Below are positions 1 to 11,578 of a DNA stretch of 64,000 bases, piece after piece. The stretch covers positions 93,598,925 to 93,662,924 of the forward strand of contig OY743168.1 in NCBI GenBank assembly GCA_963555705.1, given 5' to 3'. Every line of letters begins with the position of its first letter. Position 1 is the first letter of the stretch. A model generated the notes under the pieces. That model saw nothing but the letters and a program-made list of their open reading frames with translations, was not told the origin of the DNA and searched no databases. Source of the DNA: Ligustrum vulgare. Lineage: Eukaryota > Streptophyta > Magnoliopsida > Lamiales > Oleaceae. Position numbers and translations under genes: made by a program.

Positions 1-449
1 AAAATCATATCAGACCTTGTACTACTGAGAATGTCGAGGTTAGACCTTAATCTTCTCATAAGAGGCTTGTTAGTCTATTAAGAAACTTCACCTATAAATT
101 GATAAATTCTATGATTTATGCTGATATTTCGGGAGAGCATATATTGGAACTCGAAATTAACATTTTTTTTTCCCTTTATATCTTGCCAAAAGAAAATTTG
201 AAGAAAAATTACACATGCGATTTTAAAACTTATTCATAACCTGCTAAGTAACACAACACGATTTGGTCGAAAAATTTTAAGTTACGCCTATATCACCGCA
301 ATTTTAGCCTTTAATTGATTTATGAGTAGCTCAACAAACAATTTTTTTTAGATGGATTAATAAAATACAAGTATGAAGTAAAAAGAGAGGAAACATTCAA
401 AGATTAACTAAGAGTAAAATACATGTGCAAGAAACGATTGATTATTGAA
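1..449. other. Intergenic, 3' flank of the GDSL gene
   Basis: AT-rich sequence downstream of the GDSL stop codon. I see no coding or repeat signature in it. It probably includes the 3' UTR of the minus-strand gene. Confidence 0.5.
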
Positions 450-1935
450 TCAGAGATCTCGGAGTTGTCTGAGGTTCATTGGAGTTACATATTTTGTGCC
501 CCCATCGAGCAATTGTTTGGCAATAATTAGGTTAGCAGCCTCACTTGGGTGATAAGGATCCCAAAACACATGCTTTTTCCTGTCCGAACACATACTAGAT
601 GTTGGCCCGCATGGAATTATCCCAGCAAACTGTCCTCCGTTTCCACAGCACGCTTTACTCGCAGTTGTAAATCCTGCACATGGTTGATCAAGAACAACAT
701 ATTGAAGAAAATTCGATCTCCATTTCTATTTCGCAACAAATTGAAATGGTTTTGCAGTTGATACTCACCATATTTAGCATAATTTGTGATCAGTTCCATG
801 ACAAGATCGTAGACATTGGCATGCACAAAAGTGGCTCCTGGAAGGTTTTCATTTAGTTCCTGGACAAGATCCTTTAATCTGGCATTGTACTGAAGTGCCA
901 ACTTATTTGGTAATTCCACACACTCATTTTCATTCAATTGATTAATGGTTTTCTGATAGGGAATGCATCCAAGGGGACCAACGTTCCCAAGTATAAACTT
1001 TCTTGCATCTAACTGGTAAAGTCTCTGCAATCGGAAAAAGCATTCAAGATCCAAAAATCGAGTTTAAGATGATGATGATAATAATCGCGTTTACATATAT
1101 ACCGTAAGCTGTCCCCTTAGATGATTGAGCATATCATCTACAAAAGCATCTGGACTTTGTGAAATTCTCGCGCCCACGGAAATCACTGGAAGAAGATAAT
1201 TGTTGAGAAAATCGTTGGATCCTATGGTGACGGAGAAAATTGATTTTCTTAAGAGGTATTCTTTTGCTTTTGATGGACCTAATAATTTATCAATTTGTTT
1301 CCTAGTGATATTGAAGTAATCAACCTGGATATCCATCGATAACCTGTTCACCTGTTAAATGTTTAAAACACATATGTTTAGGACACGAAAATAATTAAAT
1401 TTCAATAATTAGTACATTTGATGATTGTGTCCTATACTTACAAATATTCTTCCTGTAGCATTCATGATTCCACCACCTCCTGATGCGTAATTAACCCCGT
1501 ATAAGATAGTTCTTCCGGTCGTGTTTGGGGCAAGAAATGGCATCGCGTAGTGGGGTTGTCCCAACCCCTCTCCTGTACGTGAGACAAATCATGACCCTTT
1601 ATCGCTTCGATTTGTTAAAAGAACAAAAGAAGCTAATCACGTGATAGCACGAGAGAAATCTTACCAATGATGTCTCCAATGGTCCTTCCATTCGTATATC
1701 GGCCGGTGGGATTTCCTCCCGAAGCCTTAAAATCAATACCATTTGGGGGGATATTAGCCCTCGACAACGTTTGAAAATAATTGTTGTTTCCAGCATCTAC
1801 TAAGGAATCTCCAAAAATAAACGAAGCCCCCTTTTCTAAATCCTCTTGAGTTTGGCATATTCCATAACTGCTCGAATTAATCACCAAGACAACTAAAGCC
1901 AAATTGTAATAAAACTTGATTTCCATGGCTTTCAT
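450..1935 (-). CDS. GDSL esterase/lipase, five exons
   Basis: Predicted secreted GDSL-family serine esterase/lipase of 376 aa. Exons by GT-AG and frame: 1935-1665, 1572-1442, 1351-1103, 1024-769, 673-450; the phases join exactly and the length is usual for plant GDSL proteins. Residues 1-27 are a hydrophobic signal peptide. Block I reads FIFGDSLVDAGNNNY with the nucleophile Ser near residue 44. Exon 3 has the block III-type IGSNDFLNNY and exon 4 has GNVGPLGCIPYQ. Exon 5 has CCGNGGQFAG and the catalytic DPYHPSEAAN with Asp and His. The first ATG of exon 1 precedes the signal peptide directly and a TATA-like box lies about 60 nt upstream. The substrate cannot be told; plant members act on cuticle lipids, acyl esters or specialised metabolites. 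Nothing looks broken. Confidence 0.93.
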
Positions 1936-1992
1936 TAAAATCTTGAATGGCTGGCTGGTGGGTTAATCGAGAAACAAATCCTCTACTTACAC

Positions 1993-2000
1993 ATATATAA
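1993..2000 (-). promoter_or_regulatory. TATA-like box of the GDSL gene
   Basis: On the minus strand the sequence reads TTATATAT about 60 nt upstream of the ATG at 1935, a normal plant TATA spacing once a short 5' UTR is allowed. Confidence 0.5.
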
Positions 2001-3303
2001 GTGTATAGAATCTGAATTGAAATAATCAAATGAACCAAAAAATAAAAACACACTCTTAGTTGGGAAACCTGTGAAGGCGTAACTAAGTGGAATTGCATAT
2101 TGGGTTTGACCATTTTAAATTTTAAAGGATTTGGAATAGGTGGATTTTCTGGGGTTAGGTCATCAACATTTAGTGTGTATGAGCATGCCTCAACGTGCAT
2201 GGACCAAGATCAATTACTTGTGATTCAAGCAAATTCCACCCCCATTAAAGTCAAAGAGAGAGTATCACCTGTCTTATGAAGTTGAGCCTAAATTAGAAGG
2301 TTCTGGTGAAAACTTAGGTGTGAGTTGATACTTTTTGTGGAAGTTACAACTCTTGGATGTGATGCTCTAACTACACAAGAACTGTAATACAATACACATA
2401 AATTTAGTAATTATTTCGGTGAACAATATAGAATCTCTAAAGTGACGGAATATTGCATCACGTAATATATTCATTTCCATAATTGAGTTGTGGATTTGAG
2501 TTTTTATTCTTTGATTTTACCCCTATTTTATTCGTGTGATGACGGAAATGAGAAGAGAAAGCCGATTTAACAAACTTGAATCAATAAAATAATATTACAA
2601 ATAAATTCAAAAAATATTTACTATTTTTTAATCACATACTTTTAAAAATCACTATTCATTCCAAATAAATCCTTTATAAACAACATCGAATTGGGGCTAT
2701 ATCTATGTATATGTTGTTTGCACAGAATTTTAATTTGTTACTTGTTATGAAAGTTATTGGATGAAATTTTAAGAAACTAAAAGTTTGCATGTTTTATCTA
2801 CTTATTTAAACAAAAATCAGTGAAAAAATATTAAGTTAAACTTCGTTGCCATTTCTAGACATAAAGATGACAAAAAAATTCGATCCGATCCGTGGATTGA
2901 CGAATTGGATTTGGATCAGGGGTGATCCGATCCGAACCGCGATCCGATTTATTTTAAAAAATAAAAAACTTTGTAAAAAATTTAATTATTAAATCTAAAA
3001 TATATAAATTTTTATTGAATATTGCACAAATTTTCTATTTATTTTATATATATATATATATATTGTTTTGTTGTATAAATTAGATATTATAGAAGTTGTT
3101 TTATGAATTATGTATTGACTTGTTTATTATTAACGAAAATAGATGACGAAAATTTCTTAATATTTGATCCCATCTGAACTTGAACCTATCCGAAATTTAT
3201 ACTGTTTGATACGATCTGAGATCCCACGGAAGGGATTTGGATCTGCACCTATCTGCTCCGTTGCCATCACTATTCTAGACAACATTGTTTTCTAAGTAAC
3301 TAA
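2001..3303. other. Intergenic, with a GATCC-rich repeat at about 2875-3270
   Basis: Non-coding, AT-rich. About 2875-3270 is a dispersed-repeat-like block whose two ends are rich in GATCC/GGATC words (CGATCCGATCCG near 2881; GATCTGAGATCC near 3209) around an AT-rich core. It has the same architecture as the CCCAA/CGACC block in the kinase intron at 30478-30960. Nothing else is recognisable. Confidence 0.4.
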
Positions 3304-3805
3304 GGGTCTGTTTGATAACCTTAATTTTCCGTGGAAAAGGAAAAATTTTTTCAACTTTTCTACTTTATGCTGTTTGATTGCGAAAATTTTCCGCGGAAAA
3401 TATTTTCCGCAGACCCCACCCACGCGCCCCTTTTCCTTGTTTTGGTGGAAAATGTTTTCTTTGGGTTTTGGTGGTTTTTTGTTTTTCATGGTAGATGGAA
3501 AATTATTTTCGACACGTTTAATCAATTTTGTTATTGTTAATTGACTTATTTTCTTTCAAAAAATAACATTATCATCATCAAGTACAAATATATTTAAAAA
3601 GTAAAAAAAAAAATTTTTTGATTAAAATAGCAAAAAATTACTTTATTTTTCATGGAAAATAATGTCAATCAAACAATAAAAGTTGGAAAATTCCCTACTT
3701 TTTCCACCTAGAAAATTAAACCAATCAAACACATTAACTTCTAATTCCCAGGAATTCAATTCCCTAGAATTCATTTTCTTTCCACCCTCGTTATCAAACG
3801 CACCC
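3304..3805. repeat. PIF/Harbinger-like MITE with TAA target duplication
   Basis: About 500 bp. The left end GGGTCTGTTTGATAACC and right end GTTATCAAACGCACCC are inverted copies. TAA stands at 3301-3303 and again at 3806-3808, the 3-bp duplication typical of Tourist/PIF elements. An inverted relative lies at 10924-11448 and a half copy at 6852-7111. Confidence 0.75.
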
Positions 3806-3924
3806 TAAAAGAAACTTCAACATACGAAAATGCTGTTTTCAAAAATGAATCCAGACTGCCATCTCTGGGAATGCGTGATCTTACGTCTGCTAGAAGATCC
3901 TCCGCGTGAAGGGTAATATATCCC

Positions 3925-4389
3925 GTGGCACATTCGACTTCCCGGCCTCCCATAATTCCCCCAAGGGAGCAAAGTGTTTCTTATGAACATGAACCCAAGT
4001 TTTGCTCTTCATGCATGATTCTTGGGCACACGATTGCTAGTTGCTCCTTCAAACAACAAGCTGTTGCAGACACTAGTGTTAATGTAACAATGTTATTCCA
4101 GTTGAGTCAGCAATTAATAAAACTGGCCAGCAAGGAGAGCCAGATCTGGCAGTACTTAATGAAAATGTCCAGCAGGCAGAGGCATCTAAGGCTTCTGAGA
4201 CCAGTTCAACTGATCATGGGGGTCGAAGCCTCGAAGGGACAGAGCAGGATACAAATGCAGCACAAAAACCTGAATCAAGAAACTCCCTTCATAGAGGTTA
4301 CCTTTAATAAAAGATGTGGCAATAATTCTAAGGGGCAGGCTTCCAGGAACAATATCATTGCAATCAATAAGGCACAAATAGTTCCTTGA
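3925..4389 (+). pseudogene. LINE ORF1 remnant with zinc knuckle
   Basis: A translated segment contains EHEPKFCSSCMILGHTIASC, a C-x2-C-x4-H-x4-C zinc knuckle as in the ORF1 (DUF4283/zf-CCHC_4 type) of plant L1 LINEs. The N-terminal RNA-binding region is missing, and after the knuckle only a low-conservation tail follows before a stop. No endonuclease or reverse transcriptase is found next to it. I read it as a truncated LINE fragment rather than a host gene. Confidence 0.65.
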
Positions 4390-6851
4390 TGGATTAAGGT
4401 CTGAAGTTCTTGATTTTGCATCTTTAGTTTAGAGGTTTAGAGGGCTTTAATCAATAGGTATAAATCGGTAATAGCATAAAAATAGAAAAATGCTAATAGT
4501 CTTATTCCTCTTTTTGGAACATTTTCGACTCGAGCAAGTAAGCTTTAAAGATTTTTCAAACCTGGTACTCTAAATTCAATCGAATTTGGAGCTATCATCC
4601 AAAAGCTCGTTACAGGAATCAATTAGAAAAAAAAAACGGAGAGATGACTTATATATAAGACGCTAAAACATCTTTAACTTTTTTTTACTGCTTTTATGAC
4701 TCGGATAATTAAGTTTGAGGGGTTCTCTGAGCCTGGTGCCCTAAAGTCAACTAGCTTGGGAGTCACCGACCTAAAGTTTGTTACATGGGTTATATAAAAA
4801 GCAAGTAAGAAAAGGTATTGTACAAAGATGGTAAAAGACATGTGCATGAAAAGAAAAAGTCATCCAAATGAAAGAAAATATGGAATAAAATGCATGGTAT
4901 AAGCCTGTTTGATTGAGACCTTTAACATTGGAGTGTGAGGTTGGGGATGGATTACTTTTGGTCTGTTGTGCATGCCTATCTAATCATAACTGCCTTTTAT
5001 GGAAAAATGCAATATATAAATGATTAGAAACCGCGGGGAAAAAAAAAAAAAACCTCGGAATATGAGAGAAAAATAGTAAGGTTGTGATCATCCATTATAG
5101 TTGTAAGGAAAATCAAAAGAAAATAATTGTTTGACCATATGTGATTTGAGCTTATTTATGCATGATTAATCATACAGTGTTAAGTGTATTTTTACATTAG
5201 TTTGCATTTGATTTTTGGCTATTAACACACATAATGAAGTCGAGCATCGGACGAATAAAAATATTTGTATGTTCAAATTTTTTTATAAAGTGAATTGTTA
5301 ATCTGAATTGTTGAAGCGCATGGTAAATAAGTCGACAAGAACAAAAAATATTTTGTTATTTGCATTTTTATTTTATAATTTAGTTTTATTTTGTTCGAGG
5401 ACAAACAATAATTCTAAATTGGGGGTGTTGATAAATGTTTTTATACACTTATTTATATCCTAAAAGTAGGATTTATATGTTCGTTTGAGAATATTTTCTA
5501 TTGATTTCTTTATTATTTGTTTATATATCAGAAATAGTCTTAAAGTCGAGAAAACAAAAGAATTGGAGCAAAATCAAGTCAATTGGATGATAAAAGTACT
5601 AACTTGTGCAAATCAGGAGTTAATGAAGTGAATCAAAGAGCTAATTGGAATAAAAATTAAAGAAGAAATCAAATTTGGAAGAAATCAAAAATTTAGGGAC
5701 TGAATCGCATTAATAGAAAGCTGAAGGGCCTGAGCTACAATTAAACCTTGAGGACCAACTTATAGCACTTCAAAAGTTGGAAATTGTACCTTCTCGGAAT
5801 ACCACGCGATCGCATAGAGTTCAAAGGGCACGATCGCGTGAACCGTTCCAGAATGGTCAGAATGTATTTTGGATAACTCCGCGATCGCGAGCATTTTCGC
5901 TGGGCCGGGCTGTTGGGTTTTTGCATGATTTTTAGCATTATTCTCTTTCAAGTAACCTAGCCTTTGACCTAACTGATATATACATGACTTGAGGTACGAA
6001 ATTGAGGATTCCCAACTTTTTTATTACACGCTAAAACGCCGTCCAATTGTTAAGGAATCCATGCGAAGTCGAAAGCATAATTGAAGACCAAGAATCAAGA
6101 ACATGAATAGGGTGATGTCTATCCATTCTTCTCGTGAATTATTTTTAATTATGTATCTAGGCTAGGTTTCTAGTGTTAGAATTATGATGAATTTTTAATT
6201 ATTTGATTCAATGTTTTGATTTATTATTTAATTTACGCAGTTTATGGATTGCGTATATTCCATTAAATAGTAATTTATTATCATGTAATTGTTTGGCCAA
6301 CTTTTACGTAATTTTTTTGATTTTTTTCTATGTCCGAAATAGTAGAATTTCAATAGATGTTATTTAGTTGCCATAAAGTTTCATATTAGATAGAAATGTA
6401 CTCATATGCTTTGTTTTATTCTTAAGAGTGTTCACGGACCCTTTAATGATTTTCTATTTGTTTAATTATCATAGAAACATAATCAATTTGCATTTAGAAA
6501 AAGGTTTTTATGCATCGCTCGAAAGGGAACTTAAATAATTTTAGAAATACGGATATTCAAAATTCATGAATTGTATTTAAATGATTTAGTCAAAATATGG
6601 ATGGTTTGGTTAAAATGGATTTATAATTCTAACGCGTTTGTTCTTTATATTTTTAAATCAAATTTTCATCGCTTCCTTAGTTTAATCAATAGTTTAGTCT
6701 TTAAAACAAAAATTCTCAAATCAAAGTTCTCTTAATTTCGGTTAAGGAATATAATCTAAAATACAATTTACACAATCCTTGTGGCTACGATATCCGGACT
6801 ATAAGTTCACTCAATTACTTGTGCGATCCGTATACTTGCGATTAGCGAACA
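4390..6851 (+). mobile_element. Ty3/gypsy-like element, 3' part with 3' LTR
   Basis: The 3' LTR is 5429-6851 (1423 bp), starting TGATAAATG and ending GCGAACA. It is preceded by a polypurine-like stretch (AAATTGGGGGTGT) and by GTTCGAGGACAAACAATAAT, typical of the end of plant gypsy internal regions. Upstream, 4430-5428 is non-coding sequence of the kind found between pol and the LTR in Athila/Retand-like elements. No pol domains and no 5' LTR are seen. The LTR resembles the solo LTR at 42501-43920 in length and in its 3' segment (CCGGACT...CGATAT/CGATCC words). Confidence 0.65.
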
Positions 6852-7111
6852 TTGTTTATTAACTTATTTTTTCAAAAATTAATATTAATATTATCAAGTA
6901 CAAATGTGCAAAAAAAAAAAAGAAGTTAAATTTTGCTTTATTTGTGATGAAAAATAATGTCAATCAAATAATAAAACTTGAAAAAATATTCACTTTTTCC
7001 ATCTAGAAAATTAATCCAATCAAACATTTCCAATGGATATTTTTCATAAAAATAATTTTCAGACAATTTAATTTCCTGGGAATTATTTTCTTACTACTTA
7101 TTTTCCAACTT
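6213..7111. repeat. Direct duplication, copy 1 (gypsy LTR 3' half plus MITE half)
   Basis: This segment reappears at 8793-9703 almost unchanged. It spans the last ~640 bp of the gypsy LTR and the adjoining 3' half of a PIF-like MITE (6852-7111). Copy 1 has a run of about 12 A near 6909 where copy 2 has about 22. Confidence 0.85.
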
Positions 7112-8792
7112 CACTACAACAAAAAAGTCTAGTAGTGACATTTTTTTTGCTACGCGTGATGCAAGTGTCCCAATTTTTTTGACGCTTGAAAGCATAACTA
7201 AATATTGTGATGGTTTAAAGTGTCGCAAATAATTATATTCATATAAAAATAAAAATAATTAAAATTAAAATTTGTTTGTAATTTAGTGACACTTAAAATC
7301 GTTACTAAATATTATGAGGGTTCTAAGCGTCACAAATAATTATATCCATACAAAAAGTAATTAAAAAAAAAAATTATTTATAATTTAGTGACATTTAAAG
7401 CTTTCACTATCCAAAACTCACCATCCAAGCGTCACAATTTTTGTCTATTTCACTTAAGCGCAAAATTGTAAAATGTTCCCTCCAATCCCAAATTCATCTT
7501 CGATTCAAATTCTTCAAAACTCAATCCAAATTCTTCAAATTACACCAAATTGCCCAAAAATTTCTTTACAAGTTTGGATACCCTCTTTATATATTCTTTT
7601 TTCCTTCACAGTACGATTTTTCAGTGTATATCACTGATTTTACTCTCCATTTCTTGGCCCAGAGTGACTGGAAACTTCTTTCATTTCCCCTCTTTCTCTC
7701 TCTCGTACCCGTTCTCTCTTTAGCTGTACGCCTCCGTCATCTCGTCGTCGACTTCCAACCAAAAATCAAGAGCACACTTTCTCTCTTCTATTCATGCCCT
7801 AGAATCTTCGGAGATGAGAAATCGAAAATTAGGGTCGAGGTAATTGGGAATAGCAGTAGAGCCTTCTTCTGTTGCTTTGCAAACCGTAGTCTAGGGTTTA
7901 CGAATAGCATTTGGTGGTGAGTTTTAATGGTTTCTTCAAGCTTTTTGTCACTTACGCCTTCTGATTTCATCTCTACTTTCTTTTTTTCTTTTCAATTTTA
8001 GAATTCGGGTGTTGTGTAATGTGTTCCCTTCGTGATCTGGTGAGTTTCAACGGGTTTTTTTAACTGAGTTCAGTAAAATCATTTTTTAGCCGTGATCTGT
8101 GCAGTTGGATTTTTGCCGTTAGCCTGTTTTTGCTTCATTTTATGGTAAGGGAGGTGATCAATCAAACCATAAAGTCAAGGTATGTTTTTTCATTAGTAAT
8201 ACTGAGAGTGTAATTTCTTTGATATTTCTCTTTTCCTGTTTATTTCACTGTCTTAGCTATAGTAGAATGTAGCAAGTTTCATTACCAGACATGCCTCCTC
8301 TGGCAAGTAGTATTAGTAGTACAAGATGTTGATAGTTTCTTACGTTCTGTTAATTGACAGATGATGATCATGAAATGCACATATATTCTCTTTGGCCTTT
8401 GATTTGAAGATATTTTTTTATTTTTAATTTTGCAGGCTATTGAAAGCAACTCATCTTAGGAAAATCATGGAGAATAAGTTACATTGTCCCAACTACTATG
8501 TTCCGTTTTAGTGTTACTAATATCGTTGTCATTCTTGAAAAGTTTTTATTGCCGCTTCATTTTTAATTTCCTCTTTACTATTTTAAATAAAACAAGTAAT
8601 TCGACGATCATTAGTACTTCTGTATGTTAATGTATTTCTTTTACACTGCTTTACAGGTTTTTTTTATGGTTCTATATGTTAATGTATTTTGATTCTTTTT
8701 AGTTTTAGATTATAATAACTGTGTTAGTATATTTTTAACATTTTTTCTTTTGTTTATAATTGTAGCACGTTCAGGTGCTGTTTCAGCATTTT
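7112..8792. mobile_element. CACTA-type terminus followed by leader-like DNA
   Basis: The sequence begins CACTACAACAAAAAAGTC exactly where the duplicated MITE half is interrupted, the classic En/Spm (CACTA) terminus. It is followed by subterminal repeats up to 7440 (variants of TAGTGACACTTAAA and GCGTCACAAATAAT in both orientations). From 7440 to about 8460 there is pyrimidine-rich, transcript-leader-like DNA with splice-like sites but no recognisable protein; a 159-codon open frame at 7441-7920 matches nothing I know. The matching 3' terminus was not found, so the right boundary is only where copy 2 of the duplication starts. Confidence 0.6.
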
Positions 8793-9703
8793 GTTTTGAT
8801 TTATTATTTAATTTACGTAGTTTATGGATTGCGTATATGCCATTAAATAGTAATTTATTATCATGTAAATGTTTGGCCAACTTTTAAGTAATTTTTTTGA
8901 TTTTTTTCTATGTCCGAAATAGTAGAATTTCAATAGATGTTATTTAGTTGCCATAAAGTTCGATATTAGATAAACATGTACTCATATGCTTTGTTTTATT
9001 CTTAAGAGTGTTCACGGACCCTTTAATGATTTTCTATTTGTTTAATTATCATAGAAATATAATCAATTTGCATTTAGAAAAAGGTTTTTATGCATCGCTC
9101 GAAAGGGAACTTAAATAATTTTAGAAATACGGATATTCAAAATTCATGAATTGTATTTAAATGATTTAGTCAAAATATGGATGGTTTGGTTAAAATGGAT
9201 TTATAATTCTAACGCGTTTGTTCTTTATATTTTTAAATCAAATTTTTATCGCTTCCTTAGTTTAATCAATAGTTTAGTCTTTAAAACAAAAATTCTCAAA
9301 TCAAAGTTCTCTTAATTTCGGTTAAGGAATATAATCTAAAATACAATTTACACAATCCTTGTGGCTACGATATCCGGACTATAAGTTCACTCAATTACTT
9401 GTGCGATCCGTATACTTGCGATTAGCGAACATTGTTTATTAACTTATTTTTTCAAAAATTAATATTAATATTATCAAGTACAAATGTGCAAAAAAAAAAA
9501 AAAAAAAAAAAAAGAAGTTAAATTTTGCTTTATTTGTGATGAAAAATAATGTCAATCAAATAATAAAACTTGAAAAAATATTCACTTTTTCCATCTAGAA
9601 AATTAATCCAATCAAACATTTCCAATGAATATTTTTCATAAAAATAATTTTCAGACAATTTAATTTCCTGGGAATTATTTTCTTACTACTTGTTTTCCAA
9701 CTT
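8793..9703. repeat. Direct duplication, copy 2
   Basis: Second copy of 6213-7111. Here the MITE half continues normally into TCAATCAAACGGACTCTG instead of being cut by the CACTA terminus, so this copy keeps the uninterrupted state. Confidence 0.85.
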
Positions 9704-9721
9704 TCAATCAAACGGACTCTG

Positions 9722-9943
9722 AAGGTGCGTTTAATAGGTTGGGTGGAAAAGGGGGGGGGGGGAAATGAATTTTCCATGAAAAACATTTTCCCATCAACCG
9801 TGTGGGAATTTATTTTCATTGTTAGCAAGGACCACTTTTTTAATTTGGATTGAAAATACTTTCCATACAATACTTTGTAATCAAACACAAGAGGTGGAAA
9901 GCACTTTCTATTTCTTTTCCACCACCTATCAAACACACATTCA
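9722..9943. repeat. Short MITE
   Basis: About 220 bp with inverted ends: GGTGCGTTTAATAGG at the left and CCTATCAAACACACAT at the right, both continuing into GTGGAAA/TTTCCAC. It contains a run of 12 G near 9750. Confidence 0.6.
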
Positions 9944-10923
9944 CATTTGAAATAAGCCCTTATTATGATTAAAATTCAGATTATTATTTAAATTCAAATC
10001 AATAATTAATTTCAACCATATTTTCATATGAAATTCACAAATTTTCAATTATAATTTCATCGCTTTTATTAAAATTAAAATAGGTTAAAAATCCAACTTC
10101 AATCTCCATGACCATTAGAACAATGATTCCACACAAGGGTAGAAGAACATCTTTCATTTTTATTATTCTTTATTATTATTCCATAAGAACAAGTGCATTT
10201 TGTTCAATTTTTTGGCGAAAGGCTCTCCATGGATGATTCCATCACAGTCTAGATCAATTGCAATAAGGGTGATGTAGCAATCACCTCAGGATTTATCCGG
10301 TTGGGTGGGGTCTACGAGGTAAACCTCGAGGTGATTTTAGCAATTTTCTTATAATGAGGACTGCTCAATAATAGACTAAGAGCAACTTCAACAGTGATCT
10401 AAATTACGCTCTATTATGATTTACATCCTCAAAGTCGTCAGATTGATCTCCAATGACATGGTGTAAAACGGATGTAAAATAGAATTTCGGCCAAAGAACT
10501 AAAAAAAAAAACCACAATTGCATATCGTTTTACACCTCCACATGAAACAAATTTAACTTAAATTTAGCTATTAATTCATAAAATTTTGATGTGAGATATA
10601 TAATTTAAATCTAATGTATTAATTTATATTATAATTTGATTTTTTATATTAATTACACATTTTTAATTTTTTTTTCTTGACCAAATTTTAATTTTTTTAG
10701 ATTGATTTGTTTGTAATATTTATAGATATGCACAAGTAAAAAAATAGATTAAAATAAAATTTACTAGCTAAAAAATCATGCAAAAATTAAATTTAAATCT
10801 TATAATTTGTATTTGATTATTGGAGCAAAACTTTGATATAAATTTATCGGAATGTATATCAGGAAGTAAAAATGATTTTTGGGCGTAAATTATTGGAGTT
10901 GCCTAATCATAATAATTATATAA
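9944..10923. other. AT-rich intergenic DNA
   Basis: No coding potential, RNA gene or clear repeat boundary visible. Confidence 0.5.
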
Positions 10924-11448
10924 GGATGCGTTTGATAGCGAGGGTGGAATTTAGGTGGAAAGAAAATGAATTTCAGGGAATTGAATTCTGGGGAATTAAA
11001 TTCCTGGGAATTGAAAGTTTAATGTGTTTGATTGATTTAATTTTCTAAGTAGAAAAAGTGGAGAATTTTCCAACTTTTGTTGTTTGATTGACATTATTTT
11101 CCATGAAAAATAAAGTAAAATTTAGCTATTATAATATTTTTTTTTCATTTTTTAATAAACTTGTACTTAGTAATAATAATGTTAATTTTTGGGAAAAAAT
11201 AAATCAATTAACAATAACAAAAATGAACAAACGTAATAAAAATGGTATAAAATTTTCTATGGAAAATAAAACCTCCTCCTTCCTTGAAAAACGAATTTAT
11301 CCAAAATAACGAAAATATCGGATTTCGAGGCAAGTGGAAAAATGAATTCCATGAAAAACTTATGCAACCAAATAGCACAAAGTTAGAAAATCACGTGAAA
11401 AATCATATTTTTCATGAAAAATATGCGATATGCGAATCAAAGGCAGCC
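10924..11448. repeat. PIF/Harbinger-like MITE, inverted relative of 3304-3805
   Basis: The left end GGATGCGTTTGATAGCGAGG and right end GCGAATCAAAGGCAGCC are inverted copies. The internal sequence matches the reverse complement of the MITE at 3304-3805 over its first 200 bp or so. TAA precedes the left end. Small open frames inside are chance. Confidence 0.65.
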
Positions 11449-11578
11449 AAGTATCTAGTCAGAGCTCAGACTATTCAGGTCGGATTAATTAGGTAGAAGC
11501 TCGGCCAAAAGATTTTCCTCAACCCTCCAACAGTTGAAACCTTGCATCTCTAAAATCTCTCTTCTCGAGAAAAAAACA

